From Takakia lepidozioides (Eukaryota > Streptophyta > Takakiopsida > Takakiales > Takakiaceae): DNA of 64,000 nt. The stretch is from contig CM060733.1 of assembly GCA_030704615.1 (NCBI GenBank), positions 75,864,907 through 75,928,906 on the forward strand, given 5' to 3'. Position 1 is the stretch's first letter. Every line of letters starts with the position of its first letter. This document shows positions 11,275 through 24,400 of the stretch, piece after piece. Below the pieces are notes generated by a model that was given only the letters and a program-made list of their open reading frames with translations, was not told the DNA's origin and made no database searches. Both the position numbers and the translations under genes were made by a program.

Positions 11275-13830
11275 TCTCTGCAGGAGCAGCCCATTCAGTA
11301 CCCACTGACATATGAAACCATGAATTCCATTGCACTAACCATCAGTACATATTAAAATACACATATCAATGTGAGAGCATATACAGGAGACAGCCACAAA
11401 GATCAAAATATAGGCACCAGGACAAACATCAAGACGTCACTTGGAAGCAGAACCACTAAAAAGAGGCAGGAAACCAGAAAGAATGCTGTCTCATTACTAG
11501 GACAGCACTGCATGGCTTCCAAGATGCCATTATTCTTGCTTCCGATCCCTACAACAATTGGATATTTATCAATGCCAAGGTATCAAAGTCTGACCTCTTT
11601 AGCCTGCAAACCCGATCTGTGTCATTGAATGTCACATAATCCCAACCCTTAAAAAATCCTCCTTTCACAAGGGTGCAACTTTGAGGGTAACTTCACATAC
11701 TCTATCTTGCAAACCATACAGACAAAAGCCCATAGGGTAAAAAGCCTACGTACGCTTAAACCCCTAAAGTTATCAACATCCACTTCAGTTCATGAAAAAA
11801 ACACTTTGTTTTGTCGTATTGCCCAAACATCAGACTAGGCAGTGACTACCCTCAGCACCAGCAAGCTTCGTGTAGCGTTTCAGACGTACTTAGGAGATAG
11901 AAGAGAGAACGTGATTACAGGCCAAGAGAATGTACTGCTGTAAGATTGAGTCTTCCAAAGGTGAATGGCACCTGTTGGTACCCACCAGATTCCTAATCCA
12001 AAAATTCACCAAGACGCGATTTCAAGTCATGACAGATGCTTCTAAAATTGCTCAGGGTCAATATATCAAGTGATACTCACAGGCCATGCCACTCCTCCAA
12101 GTCTTAACCCTGCAACCTTTCAATCCATAATCCAGAAAGCACACACAAACAAATGAAAGAGACACTGACCTCCACATGCTGCATTCCATTTAGAGTGTCA
12201 TTGTAGTGGTAGCCAACTGGCACTCCTATAATCACGCCTACGCTGAGCCAGGCTCGCCATGCATGACTCTCAGCCCCATCTCAGCAGTTGGTGACTGGCA
12301 TCAACATCTTTCAGTTGACTCTCTCTCTATGTACCTGAAGTAACCACCAAGCATGCGACTCAGAACAGAAGGCAACATTGGAACTAACCCCTCATCCTCC
12401 TCCCTTCACCAGAAACCCCTGACCCTTCCCTCTGACGCAAATTCAATGCATATGGACTCTGGGTGAATCAGAATCTCAGATGGAGAACGGTTATAACCAA
12501 GCCCTACTTGTGCAATCTCATCCAACTCGGGCCAATTGCAAGTACATGGAAAGATATATGGGTGGAAGACCTCCACAACGTTGTCCCACCCAAAATTCCT
12601 TCTGAAAATTCCGAATCATGCCACTAGAGATTCCCCAACGGGTAATAAATTGCTACATTACTCCAGGCAAAGCATTGGTACCCAAAGCAGCTAGCTACAC
12701 GCTCACACTGACGGCTAAGCACTATGCATATTAATCCTGACCACATGACCATCGTTCAAAAGACTAGATGCCTTACGAGGCTTTGATTTAGCAGCCACAA
12801 CTTATCAGCGTCGTTTCCCGAAATGATAGGGTCTCGCCGAGAGATCACATAACGACTCCTCGGCGCATGGCAAAGCCTGTGTGCATGGATAAACCTGTCA
12901 CCCGTGGGAGGGCAGAAATTCTACAGGGCTCTAGATCACTTTCGAGATGCACTAACTTCCTGAAGTGTAAACATTTAAAAACACTTTCAAACTTACAAGG
13001 CGCCCCTACAATCTTATCCAGGACCTGTACCAAGGACACCCTCAGCGATGCCCAAACCAATCGTTTCATCCGTACGTTTTTATGGTGAAACTAGTAACAA
13101 CAGAACATTTGTTTATTCACTTCTCTCATCAGCAATTCCCTTATTACTGCTCTTTCTTCCAGCTATGAGCTTGTTAGAAAGGCAGAAAGAACAACTGATA
13201 ATGAGAGATTGACCGAGGACGAAATCTCAGGAAAATCTGTACCCAATTTGAAGCCAATAAGACCCCAACTCCTTCTGTTCACCACAGATCTCAACGTGAT
13301 TCCAAAAACTAATACCCAGAACTGCAATACCCCCGCACACAAAACCTGCGAAGACATCAGCAACGAAAACATACCCGTGCAACAGAAGAACAAGGAACAC
13401 CAAGGCAAGAGCCCACACCTTAGTTGACTTCAACCTGCCTTCCAGGCCAGGATTGTCCAGAACAAACACACCCCCGAATCACTGCCTGCCGCTGCATACT
13501 CAGATGTACCCAAGATTTTATTGCTCTCTTCAGCAACCCAACCGGATCAGACTAGTCAGCCAGACTCAGGCTGCACAACTCAAATTTCTCCAGACCATCC
13601 CTGCACACTCGATGATCTGCAAAGGGTTCCCATTGCACCCGGCCCGCATTCCCTTGCCTTCCCATCAACCCCCGCCCAATTCCCGGGTCGCCCTCGGCCC
13701 CCCTCCTTGTTTCCTTTTTTTCTTCACGCAAAGCACTATTTCAGATTTTAACTCTTTTTAATTAAAAATAAAATAAAATCTTCTCTGCCTCTCGGATCTT
13801 TTCTGTACTTTCCCCGAATCTGACGTGTAA
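11275..13830. other. Upstream region of the channel gene, no gene recognised
   Basis: This interval should hold the 5' leader and promoter of the minus-strand channel gene. It contains the 11401-11490 segment copied at 3061. A minus frame at 13469-13227 has two hydrophobic stretches (VWALALVFLVLLLHG and AGFVCGGIAVLGISFW) and might be a small membrane protein, but nothing else supports it. The rest shows no domain, RNA gene or clear repeat. Confidence 0.4.
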
Positions 13831-13837
13831 TTACCTG

Positions 13838-14056
13838 CGGCTGATGCACTATGTGCCACCCTGGTGATTCAGGGTTCAAATCCTGCTACTCTGTCCTGTG
13901 GGTGTGAATAGTTTCGCGACCTGTTGGTCGGGGGTGATGTTTCCTCCTGTGTGCCAAATGGCTTATCTGAAAGGGGTTTAATTTTTCCCCCTTCTTGCTG
14001 GCCTGAATTGTGAGCAGTCTCTTCCAAGTTTCCTTGTAAGATTAAAAAACAAGTTG
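13838..14056 (+). mobile_element. tRNA-derived SINE, copy 1
   Basis: A tRNA-like head carries a good B box (gggttcaaatcctgct near 13871-13886). A non-tRNA body follows, with ggcctgaattgtgagcag near 14000 and a short A-rich tail (ttaaaaaac). The body matches the SINE at 37.5 kb in the same order, which argues for one family. The A box is weak in this copy. The tRNA fold is incomplete, so it is not a tRNA gene. Confidence 0.6.
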
Positions 14057-14496
14057 CAAACAGCGAGAGGCTCTGTCCGTTGAAGCAACAATTTTGACAA
14101 GTGGCCATGTGTTTATCCTTAAGAGCTTTTCTAGACCAATCATACTCTTGACACGGTGTAAGGTCCATTGACCACATTTTCTCCATGCAAAGTCTCTGCC
14201 CCCAAGGGACATAGCAAAAAAAAAAGTGCAATTTAAATATAAAATAGTTCGGCATTATTCATACTATAGCATATTTTTATCACCAAGAGAATGCTTCTCA
14301 TTTAACAATAAAAGGGTCATGAATGTCCGCGCGTGTGGCCGCGGCGGGGCCCGCGTGTGGCGGAGGGGTTGTGGAGGGTAGGAGCACCCGGACCCGGCTG
14401 GGTCTGCCGGGGCCACAAAACACATTAGCTAGTCTGCTGGGGCCACAATATGCACATAAAGCATTAGTTATTGCAAGGGATTGTAAAAATTGACGG

Positions 14497-14575
14497 GTAT
14501 TGTGGTGGTTAAGAGCAATGTACTATAAACACAAGGTGTAGTGTTTAAATCCTGATAGGTTGTATTGCGGCGGTT
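14497..14575 (+). other. tRNA-like segment inside the MITE-like element
   Basis: The words gtggttaagagcaatg and gtgtttaaatcctgata are spaced like the A and B boxes of a tRNA promoter. The stems are poor, so this is more likely a SINE head or tRNA relic than a working tRNA gene. Confidence 0.35.
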
Positions 14576-14610
14576 ATATGTGTTATTAAATATATATTTG
14601 GTCGAAGGGT

Positions 14611-14720
14611 TTGCCGGTCTGCTGGAGGGGGGGTCTGCCCGGTCTACTGGAGGGGTGCGGGTCTGCTGGAGGGTCTGCCACCTGTCTGCTAGAAGGTTGG
14701 AGACGGCCTGTTGGAGGGTT
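14611..14720. repeat. Degenerate ggtctgctggaggg minisatellite
   Basis: Imperfect copies of ggtctgctggaggg recur about six times, with G-run length variation. Similar words (gtctgctgggg) occur near 14400-14445. Frames through it are Pro/Ser/Gly-rich shadows. Confidence 0.6.
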
Positions 14721-15414
14721 TGCCCAGGCCGCCACGGTAGATGAACAAGGACTTACAAAAATTTCAGAATCTGGCCACCTCGGTGAATGGAAGGGCCGTC
14801 CTGGCGGGGCCCACCTGTGCATTCATGACCCTATTATTATAAAATGAGAGGCCCAGAGAATTATCCAACAAATCTTTGGAGTCTTTGTGGGAAGCACTCC
14901 GACTATGAGGAAATTGAGTTCGGCAGGAGTTCGGCAGGATTTGACAGTCCACATCCTTTCCGACTCTTCCATCGCACAAGAGGAAGAAGGCAACTGAATC
15001 AGAACAGAACACACTACTGCATTTCCATAATCAAGAATAGGGAAGGCAACTGAAGAATTATCAGAGCCATTTTTGCTCTATGAAGTGATCACAGCTGAGA
15101 CATCGGTGTGATGGATGTTAGTTGTTTACACTCTAGCTGTGTTTGAGAGTGGAAGGCCTTTGAGCACATTCACCCTGATTGCGTCTCGCAATAATGCCAT
15201 GCCACTGAGAACAATTCACCGAAGCTTCTGTACGAACTAAATTTTGGGCTTGTATACTATCATGAGACTCTTGGTCTGCAAATCAACTTGTTCCAACACC
15301 TCCAAACCCAGCACAGACAGACAGAAGCTGTCAGCCTTAACCGCCAAACGTTCCCAAGCGTGTCATCTAAAGGACAAGGACACTTATCGCACTTTTAAAA
15401 GTTACAAGCAAGGC

Positions 15415-18400
15415 TTAAAAGAGTCCTTGCATTATCTCGTCAAACCCATCATCACCAAATTCACCCCCTGAACCTTCATCGCCACTGCTAAACGCGCCCC
15501 TCGAAGGACCATCCTCCCCATCAGAAATTAGTTCAAGAATGCCTCCACCAAGCCCGTCGTCACTGCCCTCTTCATCAGTAGTGTCCGTGAAGTCTGCATC
15601 AGCATCATCATCTGCATCATCATCATCACCACTGCCATCCTCATCATCATTACTCACCAGGTCTATGTCCTCATCATCATGGAGCTCTCCATCCTCGTCA
15701 TCTTCCTCCTCACCTTCACTGTCATCCTCCTCTTCAGTTTCCCCACCATCATCAGGGTCCGAGTCATCGTCAGTGGGGCGACGCCTGCCGACTTCATACA
15801 GCCTTGCAAAGGAGTCCATCTCATCATTTCCTTCCATTGCAACCACAGCAATAAAAGAATCTGTAGGTTCAGTGGCCAGATCAAGCACACAGCGGTCAAC
15901 AGGAGTGGTGGCAATGTCAGAGTAGTCCACTGCATCCATGGTCCGGACAGCAGCAAACAACGGGTGGCGCACTCTTCGGGGATGAAGAGCTGCCATTATA
16001 TCATCAGAATTGCGACGAAGAGTTGCATAAATGACATCACCCGTGGCATTGAATGTAATGGCCGTCTGATCCAGTGAAGGGACACTCCGCAACAGCTTAA
16101 ACGACCGCAAATCCCAAACCTCTGAGTTTATTATTACCTGCACCAATCAACAAACACCATCATTGCAGAAGCTACCAGTTTCCATGCTAGACCAGTACCG
16201 GCCAAAAAAATTAAGATTTCCACCCAATTTTTCCAACATGAGTGCAAGAAAATTAGATACACTGACAATTGCAATGCTAACAAGGGCATTAAGTGCAAGA
16301 CAAGTTTAAAACATTGCAAGCCATACCTCGTTTCCTGCAGGATGGAAGGCTCCTCCGCCATAGTCGGTGAACTGGTCAAAGCGATGAATTGCCCGTGGTA
16401 TACGATGATCCCATAGCACCCCACTCCAAAGCACCAATACATCATCAGGACTGAAGTGCACCATGGCCTGAGCATGACCACGGGGCAACCCCGTAGCCAC
16501 GGTGGTGGAGCTGTCCGAGAGCCTCTGCTCCAGCTTACAGCTGCCAACATCGTATAGCAAGACCTCTTTTTGAGATGACTCCAGAGCAACTGCTCCAAAT
16601 CTGCTGCCCGCATGGTTGAAGCGTGCAGCTCGACAGTCCTCAAAAACATACAAAGCTCCATTGCCCATAGCAGAAGAGTCCCAAAGCCTGACATCATAAT
16701 TTGCAGAGGAGAGTAGAAGCTGCCCTGTGCGTGAGTCTCCACTGGTTGCAAAATCACGGGGGGCAGACTGCAAGAGTGTGATTGGTGATGCATGACCCAA
16801 ATGCACTTCCAGGATATTACCTGTGCTTGAGTCAAACAGTCGGATGTCTCCAGCATGACTACCAGCAGCGAGACAGGAGGCATGACCCAAGAAGGTCGTG
16901 GCCGTGAGGAGCACAGCATCATCGCGGCATGTCCGCCATGGGCGGAATCGGCTGTACACAAAATGCCGGTCACGGCGGCGTCCATGCATGCCACCATAAG
17001 GTGGGTAAGTTTGTCGCCCAGCAAGCCTTGCTGCTATGTTCAAGGGAGCATCTAATGCTCTACTGGGCTCGGGACATACATGAGGATGCAGCAGTGAAAG
17101 GGGAGGAAGAGTGGTGATAGGTGCTGGACATTGCCGATGCTGATGTTTCAAATACTGCACCACCAGAGAGTCAAGTGTCGCATGCTCAGTGCCAGAGGTG
17201 CGAGGCTCCAACAGCAAACCTGTGTTGGAAGGAAAATGTGAATGGACAGGAGTACTAAGATACTGATTATAAGGTGGGAATGGGGACTGCTGCAGATCAA
17301 TGCCACTAAGACCTTCCTGTTGTGGAGGAGCGGTAAAATCATTCTTCTCAAACAAAACTTGTGGCCCAAGCAAGGATTTTCCAGGAGTGGATTCTTGCTG
17401 GGATGGAGTAAGGAAACTTGAGAGAGAAGGTGAAAAATTATCTACAGCTAAACTGCCCTTGAGGCAAGGGTTCGGGGTCACACAAGAGGATATAGCAATG
17501 GGTTCAGTCAACGCAATTCTTTTACTCGGAGAAAGGGGTGGCAGCTCCCGTTCACTGGCCTTGCGCTTAACAGAGAGACCTCGGAAAGGTAGGGGAGTCC
17601 TGAAGTCACTTTCTGAGGCACAGCTAGACTTCCCCATAGGAGAGCCATGAGGAGACTCATGAGCCTCGTTGCTTCGCACTGTTAGTAGCCGGCTCTCCTT
17701 GGCAACTAGAGACTTCTTTAAGGAGGCTGTTGGTAATCCCTTTGCACTTGCAGTCAAGGCAGCCGAAAATCCAGGTCTTCGGCGTGCCCCACTGTGAATG
17801 GGCTGATAGCTGCTTCCATCGTCTTCATCCCTGACCACCTGCTTTGAAGCTGCTCCAATGAAACCTCCAGAGACACGTCCAGCTGGCCATTGCAATTCCT
17901 CTACCGTGGATTCTAATGAAGTAGACGGATATGCAAGAGAAGTGGGAGGTAGAGTGGATGGCAAGGGCTTCAATTGTGCCTCTCTTATCAGTGCTGAAGC
18001 AGCACTAGAGAGCCCTGAAGCCACTAAATGTTCATGTATCAGCTGCAATAACTCCCTGCATTCAACAACATGACCAAGATATCAGCAAGGAAGCTTACGA
18101 ATGTGAACTAATATGCCAAAATGAAACACTTTCAATGCCCTGAAATGAATCACTATCATGAAGGATGAAGAGTACCGAGGGTGATAGCTTATGGGTGTAG
18201 CAGCTGCAATGGCAGCCCTCTCAATCCGCCGCAGAGTGGGAGCTGCTGCCTCACTTGCTGCTGCCGTGTTGGCACGTCCTGCATTCGTGACAATCTGGAC
18301 AAGCTCCCCATGTTAGTGATAAGTTGCTCCCACAGCTACGTACAAAGCTTCTCCAAAAACATAGCACACAGGCTAAATACGGATGCCAATGATAAGATCA

Positions 18401-21400
18401 ACAAATACAGGTTGTACAGTGTCAATGAGATGATGGAGGTGTCAGAGCTTCCATGAAGTATCAGAAGAATCCAGGGTCTACTGAGAACCAAATCCTACTA
18501 GTATGCAGAAGAGGAATTTTCTGCAAATTTGTTGTTACACAAAAACCCACGAGTATGCAACAGACCCAAGAGGCAACTCATTGAAGACCAGCCTACCGAC
18601 GAGCAACCTGTCCTGCATGACCAGTCTGTCTTTCCAGCCCCATGACCTGACTGATCGATTTGAGTGCCGTGCTAACCCACTAAGTCTCAGTGTAGATCTT
18701 CCCAAATTCATCAGAACAACACTAGAGGCTGATTGAATTCAGGTCTAATTTCTGTAACTGCATTTTCTGGATCCACCATTCGAATAGGCTCTTACTTCCA
18801 CTACCACAAACCATCTAATCTACCTTATGCTCTGATACCAAATCTCACAGTCAAGTCACATTATAGTAAAAGAAACAGATCCTTAATGACCAATGTATGA
18901 GCAGGTTAACCTCCCATCCTTGAATCCTCGTCCGACAACCTGCCAAGGAGTACTCTAGTTCATCTAGTATGCTATGCTCTTAGTCTTGCTTCTCAAGAAC
19001 AAGCCTGTGGCTTCCTCCTCCAGGAAGTCACATCAGATCCTCCTTAGTACTCCCCAAGGATTCCCCCCCTTGCTCTGAGGATACCCCTTGGTATTTGCTG
19101 CTTGCTATCCAAAGGCCTAACCCTGGCCTTTGCCCTTCTGACCGTTCACCTCCCCTTCGCTTAGTCATTAGTCTCTTCAAATTCTACTTATTCTACTTCC
19201 AACCTTGCTTAGTCGCCGACCAAGTCTTGCTAATCTAATCCATGACAAAGATACTAAAAGAAAGAACCAGAACCAAACCACAAGATCCCCAAGAGAGAAC
19301 AAACAATGTGGAGGATGCGTATGTTGGCTAATCTCGTCAACAACTGGGGTTCTTACAGCAATGAGCTCCAAAGCCACTCGGCTCAGCTCTGCTTGCCACC
19401 TGCCTTGCTCTCCACCAACACCTCCTGAACTTGCCTGACGTCCAGCCTGGCTCCCCCCATCTCGTAACAGCTCCGACAGCAGCTTCCCCACCTGCTACAG
19501 CCACACTCCCTTTACTAAAGATGCAAGAATGTGCGACTTTGACTCCCTTTCCATCCGATGTGGAGAAGTAAACTTTCTAGGGAAATTAGTTGACACATAA
19601 CAAGAACTTGTAAGACAATCATGCAATCACCTTCCTCACGACATACACTTCTACCCATAAGACCCCGGCAAATTTCTTCCTTAGTAATGGCCATAGTGGA
19701 GGTTGAACCATACTGAACCATACTGGTCACCTTTCATGGAGGTTGAGCTTGAGGCATCGGTACACACTGAATGTTTGCCCAGCATGCCACTGTGGGAATA
19801 ATATTGGATCCAGACCAAGATTGGACCATCTGGGGTTCATCACTTGGTTGTAATTTCAAATATCACCAAAGGACAACACTAATAAAGCCCAAAACATTCC
19901 CATGCTAAGTTTCATGCCTGAAGCTTTGTGAGGATGTGTGCAATGGTGTCATCACGAGCTAGGCCCAATAGAACACGACAAGCCAGGGCTCGAATGCAGT
20001 CAAGAGCAGCTGGAGGCAGAACAGTGCGTGGATAAAGCAGATGGAGTAGCACTTTGATCCCATTGTTGGCACGCACTGCCTCCCGAGCATGGCGATAGCC
20101 CTGTTCCATGTAAGCTGCCAGTCCTGGGCCCCCAGCCCCAGGCCCAAGTGATATTCGACGGTCTCCCACCACTGCCGCACCAGATGGACCTGTTGGAGTT
20201 CCTCCATTCCTGTCTACGTTAGCCTCTCCTCTGCCTGCCCAGGCCTTGCTTTCAGCATTGGCTGCTGCTGCCACGCTACTCGTGACCATTTGCAGGCCAA
20301 TGCCCGTCGCAGTCTGGGTGGACAGTGGTGGTTGGCTTGCAACAGGAGTACTCGGCATTGGACGGCTGCACAGTGATGGAGGAGGGCAAACCAAATTTAC
20401 AAGCACCAGCAGTGCTGCCTGAATCACCTGTAACCATTCATGCATGCAAATGCAACATTACTACAGGACCCCGAACACTTCCATCTATACAAGTACTGTA
20501 CCTGCTACAAGAACAACTTGTCATACGTGCATAATCCTGTAAAGTCCAAATTTGGCAAACAAAAGTGGTTACAATGAGCAACTGCATACCTCTGGATCAC
20601 CAAAGGCAGCTCCACTTGCAGCATCAAGAATAACTGCCATACCAGAACGCACATTGCTCAGTGTGGAGCCCACTACCACCCGACGCGTATACGGCATCAA
20701 GGTTACTATCTGCAGAACCCCCAGTGCATGCTGGGCAATCTCATGCAAGTACCTCTCTCCAGGTGCAGCCTGTGACATACAAAACAATCACAGTGAGAAA
20801 ATCCTAGCACTAAAAACCCTTTTATTAAAGGGGACAGATGGCTTAGAGAGAGTTTTGAGAAATATCTTGGGAACTACCAGTCTCGTATAACACAACCAGA
20901 ACAAACCATCTTACCTGAGTAAGCTCAAGCAAGATGGTGTGACCACAATAGGTCATGAACTTTTCCAGAGGAGGCCAGCGGGCCCTAACAAAAGCAGGGC
21001 CCAGCTTCCGGTCACGCTGCAGCTGTAGGATAATGGTTTCCATTGCCTCGTTGCTTATGTCGATTGGCTTGTAGGTAGCCCTCCCACTTGTCCCACTTCG
21101 TGATCCACCGCGGTGACCTCTATAGGGTCGCAGGGAGTCAACAAGCAGCAGAAGGTGAGCGCGAAAGTACTGCCGCAATGCAACACATGTATGATAGGCG
21201 ATCTGTTTCCCTGATGATGTCAACACCTCAGCTGCAGAACTACGGTCACTGCGGGAGCCTGCAGATGCTGCTGCTGTGCCAGGTGCACTTGACCCTCCCC
21301 CTGACCTCAACACTGCTGCATTGCGTAGCAGATTTAGAACCTTTCCCAATCCATCCTGAGTGTCAAAAGCATCTAGAACAGCTCGAAACACAAAAGATGC

Positions 21401-24400
21401 CCCAAAGAACAAGGCAGCATTCCTCCGAGCAGTATCTTGTGCACAGCCCAACAGCTGAATGGCAAGTGCAACGGTGTCTTGCACTACCAGAGAAGGTAAT
21501 GTGCACACACGCTCCATTACACCCTGCCAGATAGTCAGATGGGTTAGTGTGTGGTTAGTGATTCCAAATCAACAAGTGAGAACTGGTAATTGCAGATCGG
21601 ATAACATTCACAATTTGGAGCACTTTTTTGTTTGGGAAACACCCGCACAGAACGACAACACACAGCTGTATGCCAGTTCATTGGCATCAATATATACCTG
21701 CAAAGAAGCGAAAGCAAACAGGCAGAGAGAAATGCCCGTAAGAGTTTGAGGCACTCTTGGTGTGGCAAGAAGTTGCTGGACACCACCCCTATCAACGAGA
21801 AGAGCTGCAAACTTGCGATGTGCAGCCAGAGCACAGATCAGCTTCAACACATCAGACAGCATTGCCAGATCCTTGGCAGTACTTTCCTTTGGTCGGCGCT
21901 GGAGCAATGCAAGGCATACATCTACCCCTCTCTCATGTAACACAGGGCCCAATACTTCCAGATATTCCCCCATTTTTTCTAGACACTGCACACAGTAGCG
22001 CTCCCTTAGCGAGGCAATAGATTCCGCATCCATTGTGCACTCCGTCTTGTCTTCCAATTCACATACATGCTCCCTCCTTGCTACACTTTCCAGCACGTTA
22101 GGCCTGTCTTCCATCCTATCACTTTGATCCCTGCATGAAAGCACCAAAAACAACACTTGAAAATAGGGAGCTTCCAACCTACTTCATTCAATCAGGCACT
22201 GAAAGGGATCTGCAACAAGTACAGTCTGAGAGCTTCATACTCTGTAAAAAAGCCCAACATACCTGATCACGTTTGTTGCCACTGCAGCATCCACAACAGT
22301 TGCAGCTGCAGCGTTTGCAGCTGCCATTATTGCTTCTTCATCATTGGCAGTTCCAAATACCTGCACAGCATATCACTTGAGTGTTAGCGACTGAGACCAG
22401 AGACTGAGCCAAACTAATATAATCTGACAACTCTAACTGCGTCTTGTTCAATGCAACAACTTCTCAGAATGACTACGACTGTTCCATCAACAGTAGCAAA
22501 TCATGTAAGCTTCTTGCCTCCATGGAATCAACTTACAATGCAAAATACCCAAGTTCCACATGAGACACTCGAGTTGAGTCAACCTAGGAATCAAGATATG
22601 ACCCAGAGACAGACCTCCAAAGCCGCTGCCTTAACAAGATCAGCAGCCGCATCTCCGGCAGCTTTCACAGCCTCCCATGGCGCATTAGCCGTTCTTGCTT
22701 CAGCCTGGGCAGCATGTGCAGCCCTTCGTATCACCACTGATATATCAGCACTACCAACCATTACACTTTGAATCTCCTCTTTATCCGCTTCAACCTCATC
22801 TTTTGCTCCCATGTCTTTCTGTGTGTCAGAGACACTCTCCAACCGCATACTACTTTTATCCTGTAATGATTTCCGACTTCTCAAGCTATCAACCAGATTG
22901 CCAGGACGTATAGGTGCTATTTGTGAAACTTGGGCTCGTTCAGCCTCCACAGCCCCATCACTGATCCTTCCCTTGTTTCTCCCTCTACCACCTCCCCGGT
23001 CCCGGATATCATTCCTTCGTTTTGATGGCTCTGCTCTAGTACCTTCTTCTATCTCATCATCTCGAAGAGGACGATTGTTGCCATACCAGTCTGCAGCTCT
23101 GCTCTTCCCATCTCGCCTCTCTTTCCTGCGTCGCTTATCTTCATTTACCCACTCATCAGCTTCCTCATCAGCATCATATGTACACAGGCTCAACTCTGGA
23201 GGTTCAAGCCCACTCCGTCCCTCTATATTCTCACTCTCCTCTAAATGACCTTCTTCAAGATCCTTTCGCTTCCCTTTGATGTCAAGAACCCTCTCACCAG
23301 CCTTTTCTGTCAATTGGTCCTCAGAAGACTTCTCTGATCCCCAAACTTCTTCAAGTCGAGAGGCTTCTAATGGTAGCCTCACACGTCCCCGAGCTTCCTC
23401 CCTTCCCCTAGTACTGCTGGCTCCCATACTAGATCTATTTTCTCCATTTGCATCATAACCAACATCTCCAAGCACCCGGACTCGGAGGTAATGCATGAGC
23501 TGTGCCACCATTCCTGTTGTTAGCACATCCTCCACCACGTCACCACTGCAAAAAAAAACCAACACCAGCAATATAACCACCTTAGTACATCCAAAGCTGG
23601 GCCAGGGTACTTTATCAGATAAATTGCAAAAGACTGCCACGTAAGTGACAGGTTGAGTAAGGTCTGTACCCTGCAAGAGCTACTGCCAGGAGTCCAGTTG
23701 CATAGGTCCTTAACATTTCACGATCTATTGCATCGGACAACATGATCCTCTTGTGGCCAGAATTGCGCACTGCCTTGCCACTTGCTCCTTCGCTACCAGG
23801 TTTGGTCATATCCTCTATCACCCAACGTTTGATATTTGCTAAAACCTCATCCTCAAAAACATGTGGATACTGCAAACGCCACCATCAAAGTGAATAAACT
23901 TATTCTCTGTCAAGAAAACTCCCATGCGCAATATCGTTATTCAAACTACAGTGCCAACTTCCTCTGATGGTGTACACTACACCAAATTCTCTTTCTGTTA
24001 TCTCAATCCATTATGAGCTGCAAGCAGAGCAAGGCTTACCATCCAGCTGGAAACACATGCAAGGAGCAGTCTAGCTGCAGCCGCTCGAACATTTGTAGAA
24101 TGTCCTGCTTCAACTAGTAACCTTGATGATAAAAGCTCAAAAAAATCATCATCCTCCTGCCACCCATCCATCCCCCCACATTAGTGCATGAACCCAGCAA
24201 GGTTGCCACTTGCCACCATCCACCAGTTGCTCTTGCTCCTGAATAATCCTACAAATATCCTCCAATAGGCATGCGGGGAGGTACTGGAGCGCTTTCAGAA
24301 AAAACGCCAGAGGAAACAGAACCAAAGGAAGAAGAAGCAGACATAGCAACCCAGTCTTAACATCACAGCAGTAGCTCTGGAAACAAAACATCCTAGCTAC

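Larger units (their letters stand above)
14313..14829. mobile_element. MITE-like element with 13-bp terminal inverted repeats
   Basis: The left end agggtcatgaatg (14313-14325) is a perfect inverted match to the right end cattcatgaccct (14817-14829). Both ends run into a GC-rich ggcggggccc-type segment. The A/T-rich flanks allow a short target duplication, but none is decisive. The interior has no transposase. It holds a tRNA-like segment and a degenerate minisatellite. Confidence 0.5.

Noticed and set aside
13227-13469. Small two-segment membrane protein on the minus strand
   Set aside because: Hydrophobic stretches alone are weak evidence. The overlapping antisense and other-frame ORFs are similar in length, and no family is recognised.
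14497-14575. Functional tRNA gene
   Set aside because: The box words are present, but the acceptor and other stems cannot be paired convincingly, so it is listed only as tRNA-like.
15539-15925. Plus-strand Ser-rich open frame of 128 codons
   Set aside because: It is the antisense of the Asp/Glu-rich tail of DCAF1 (gat/gag codons read as atc/ctc and tca), a composition shadow.
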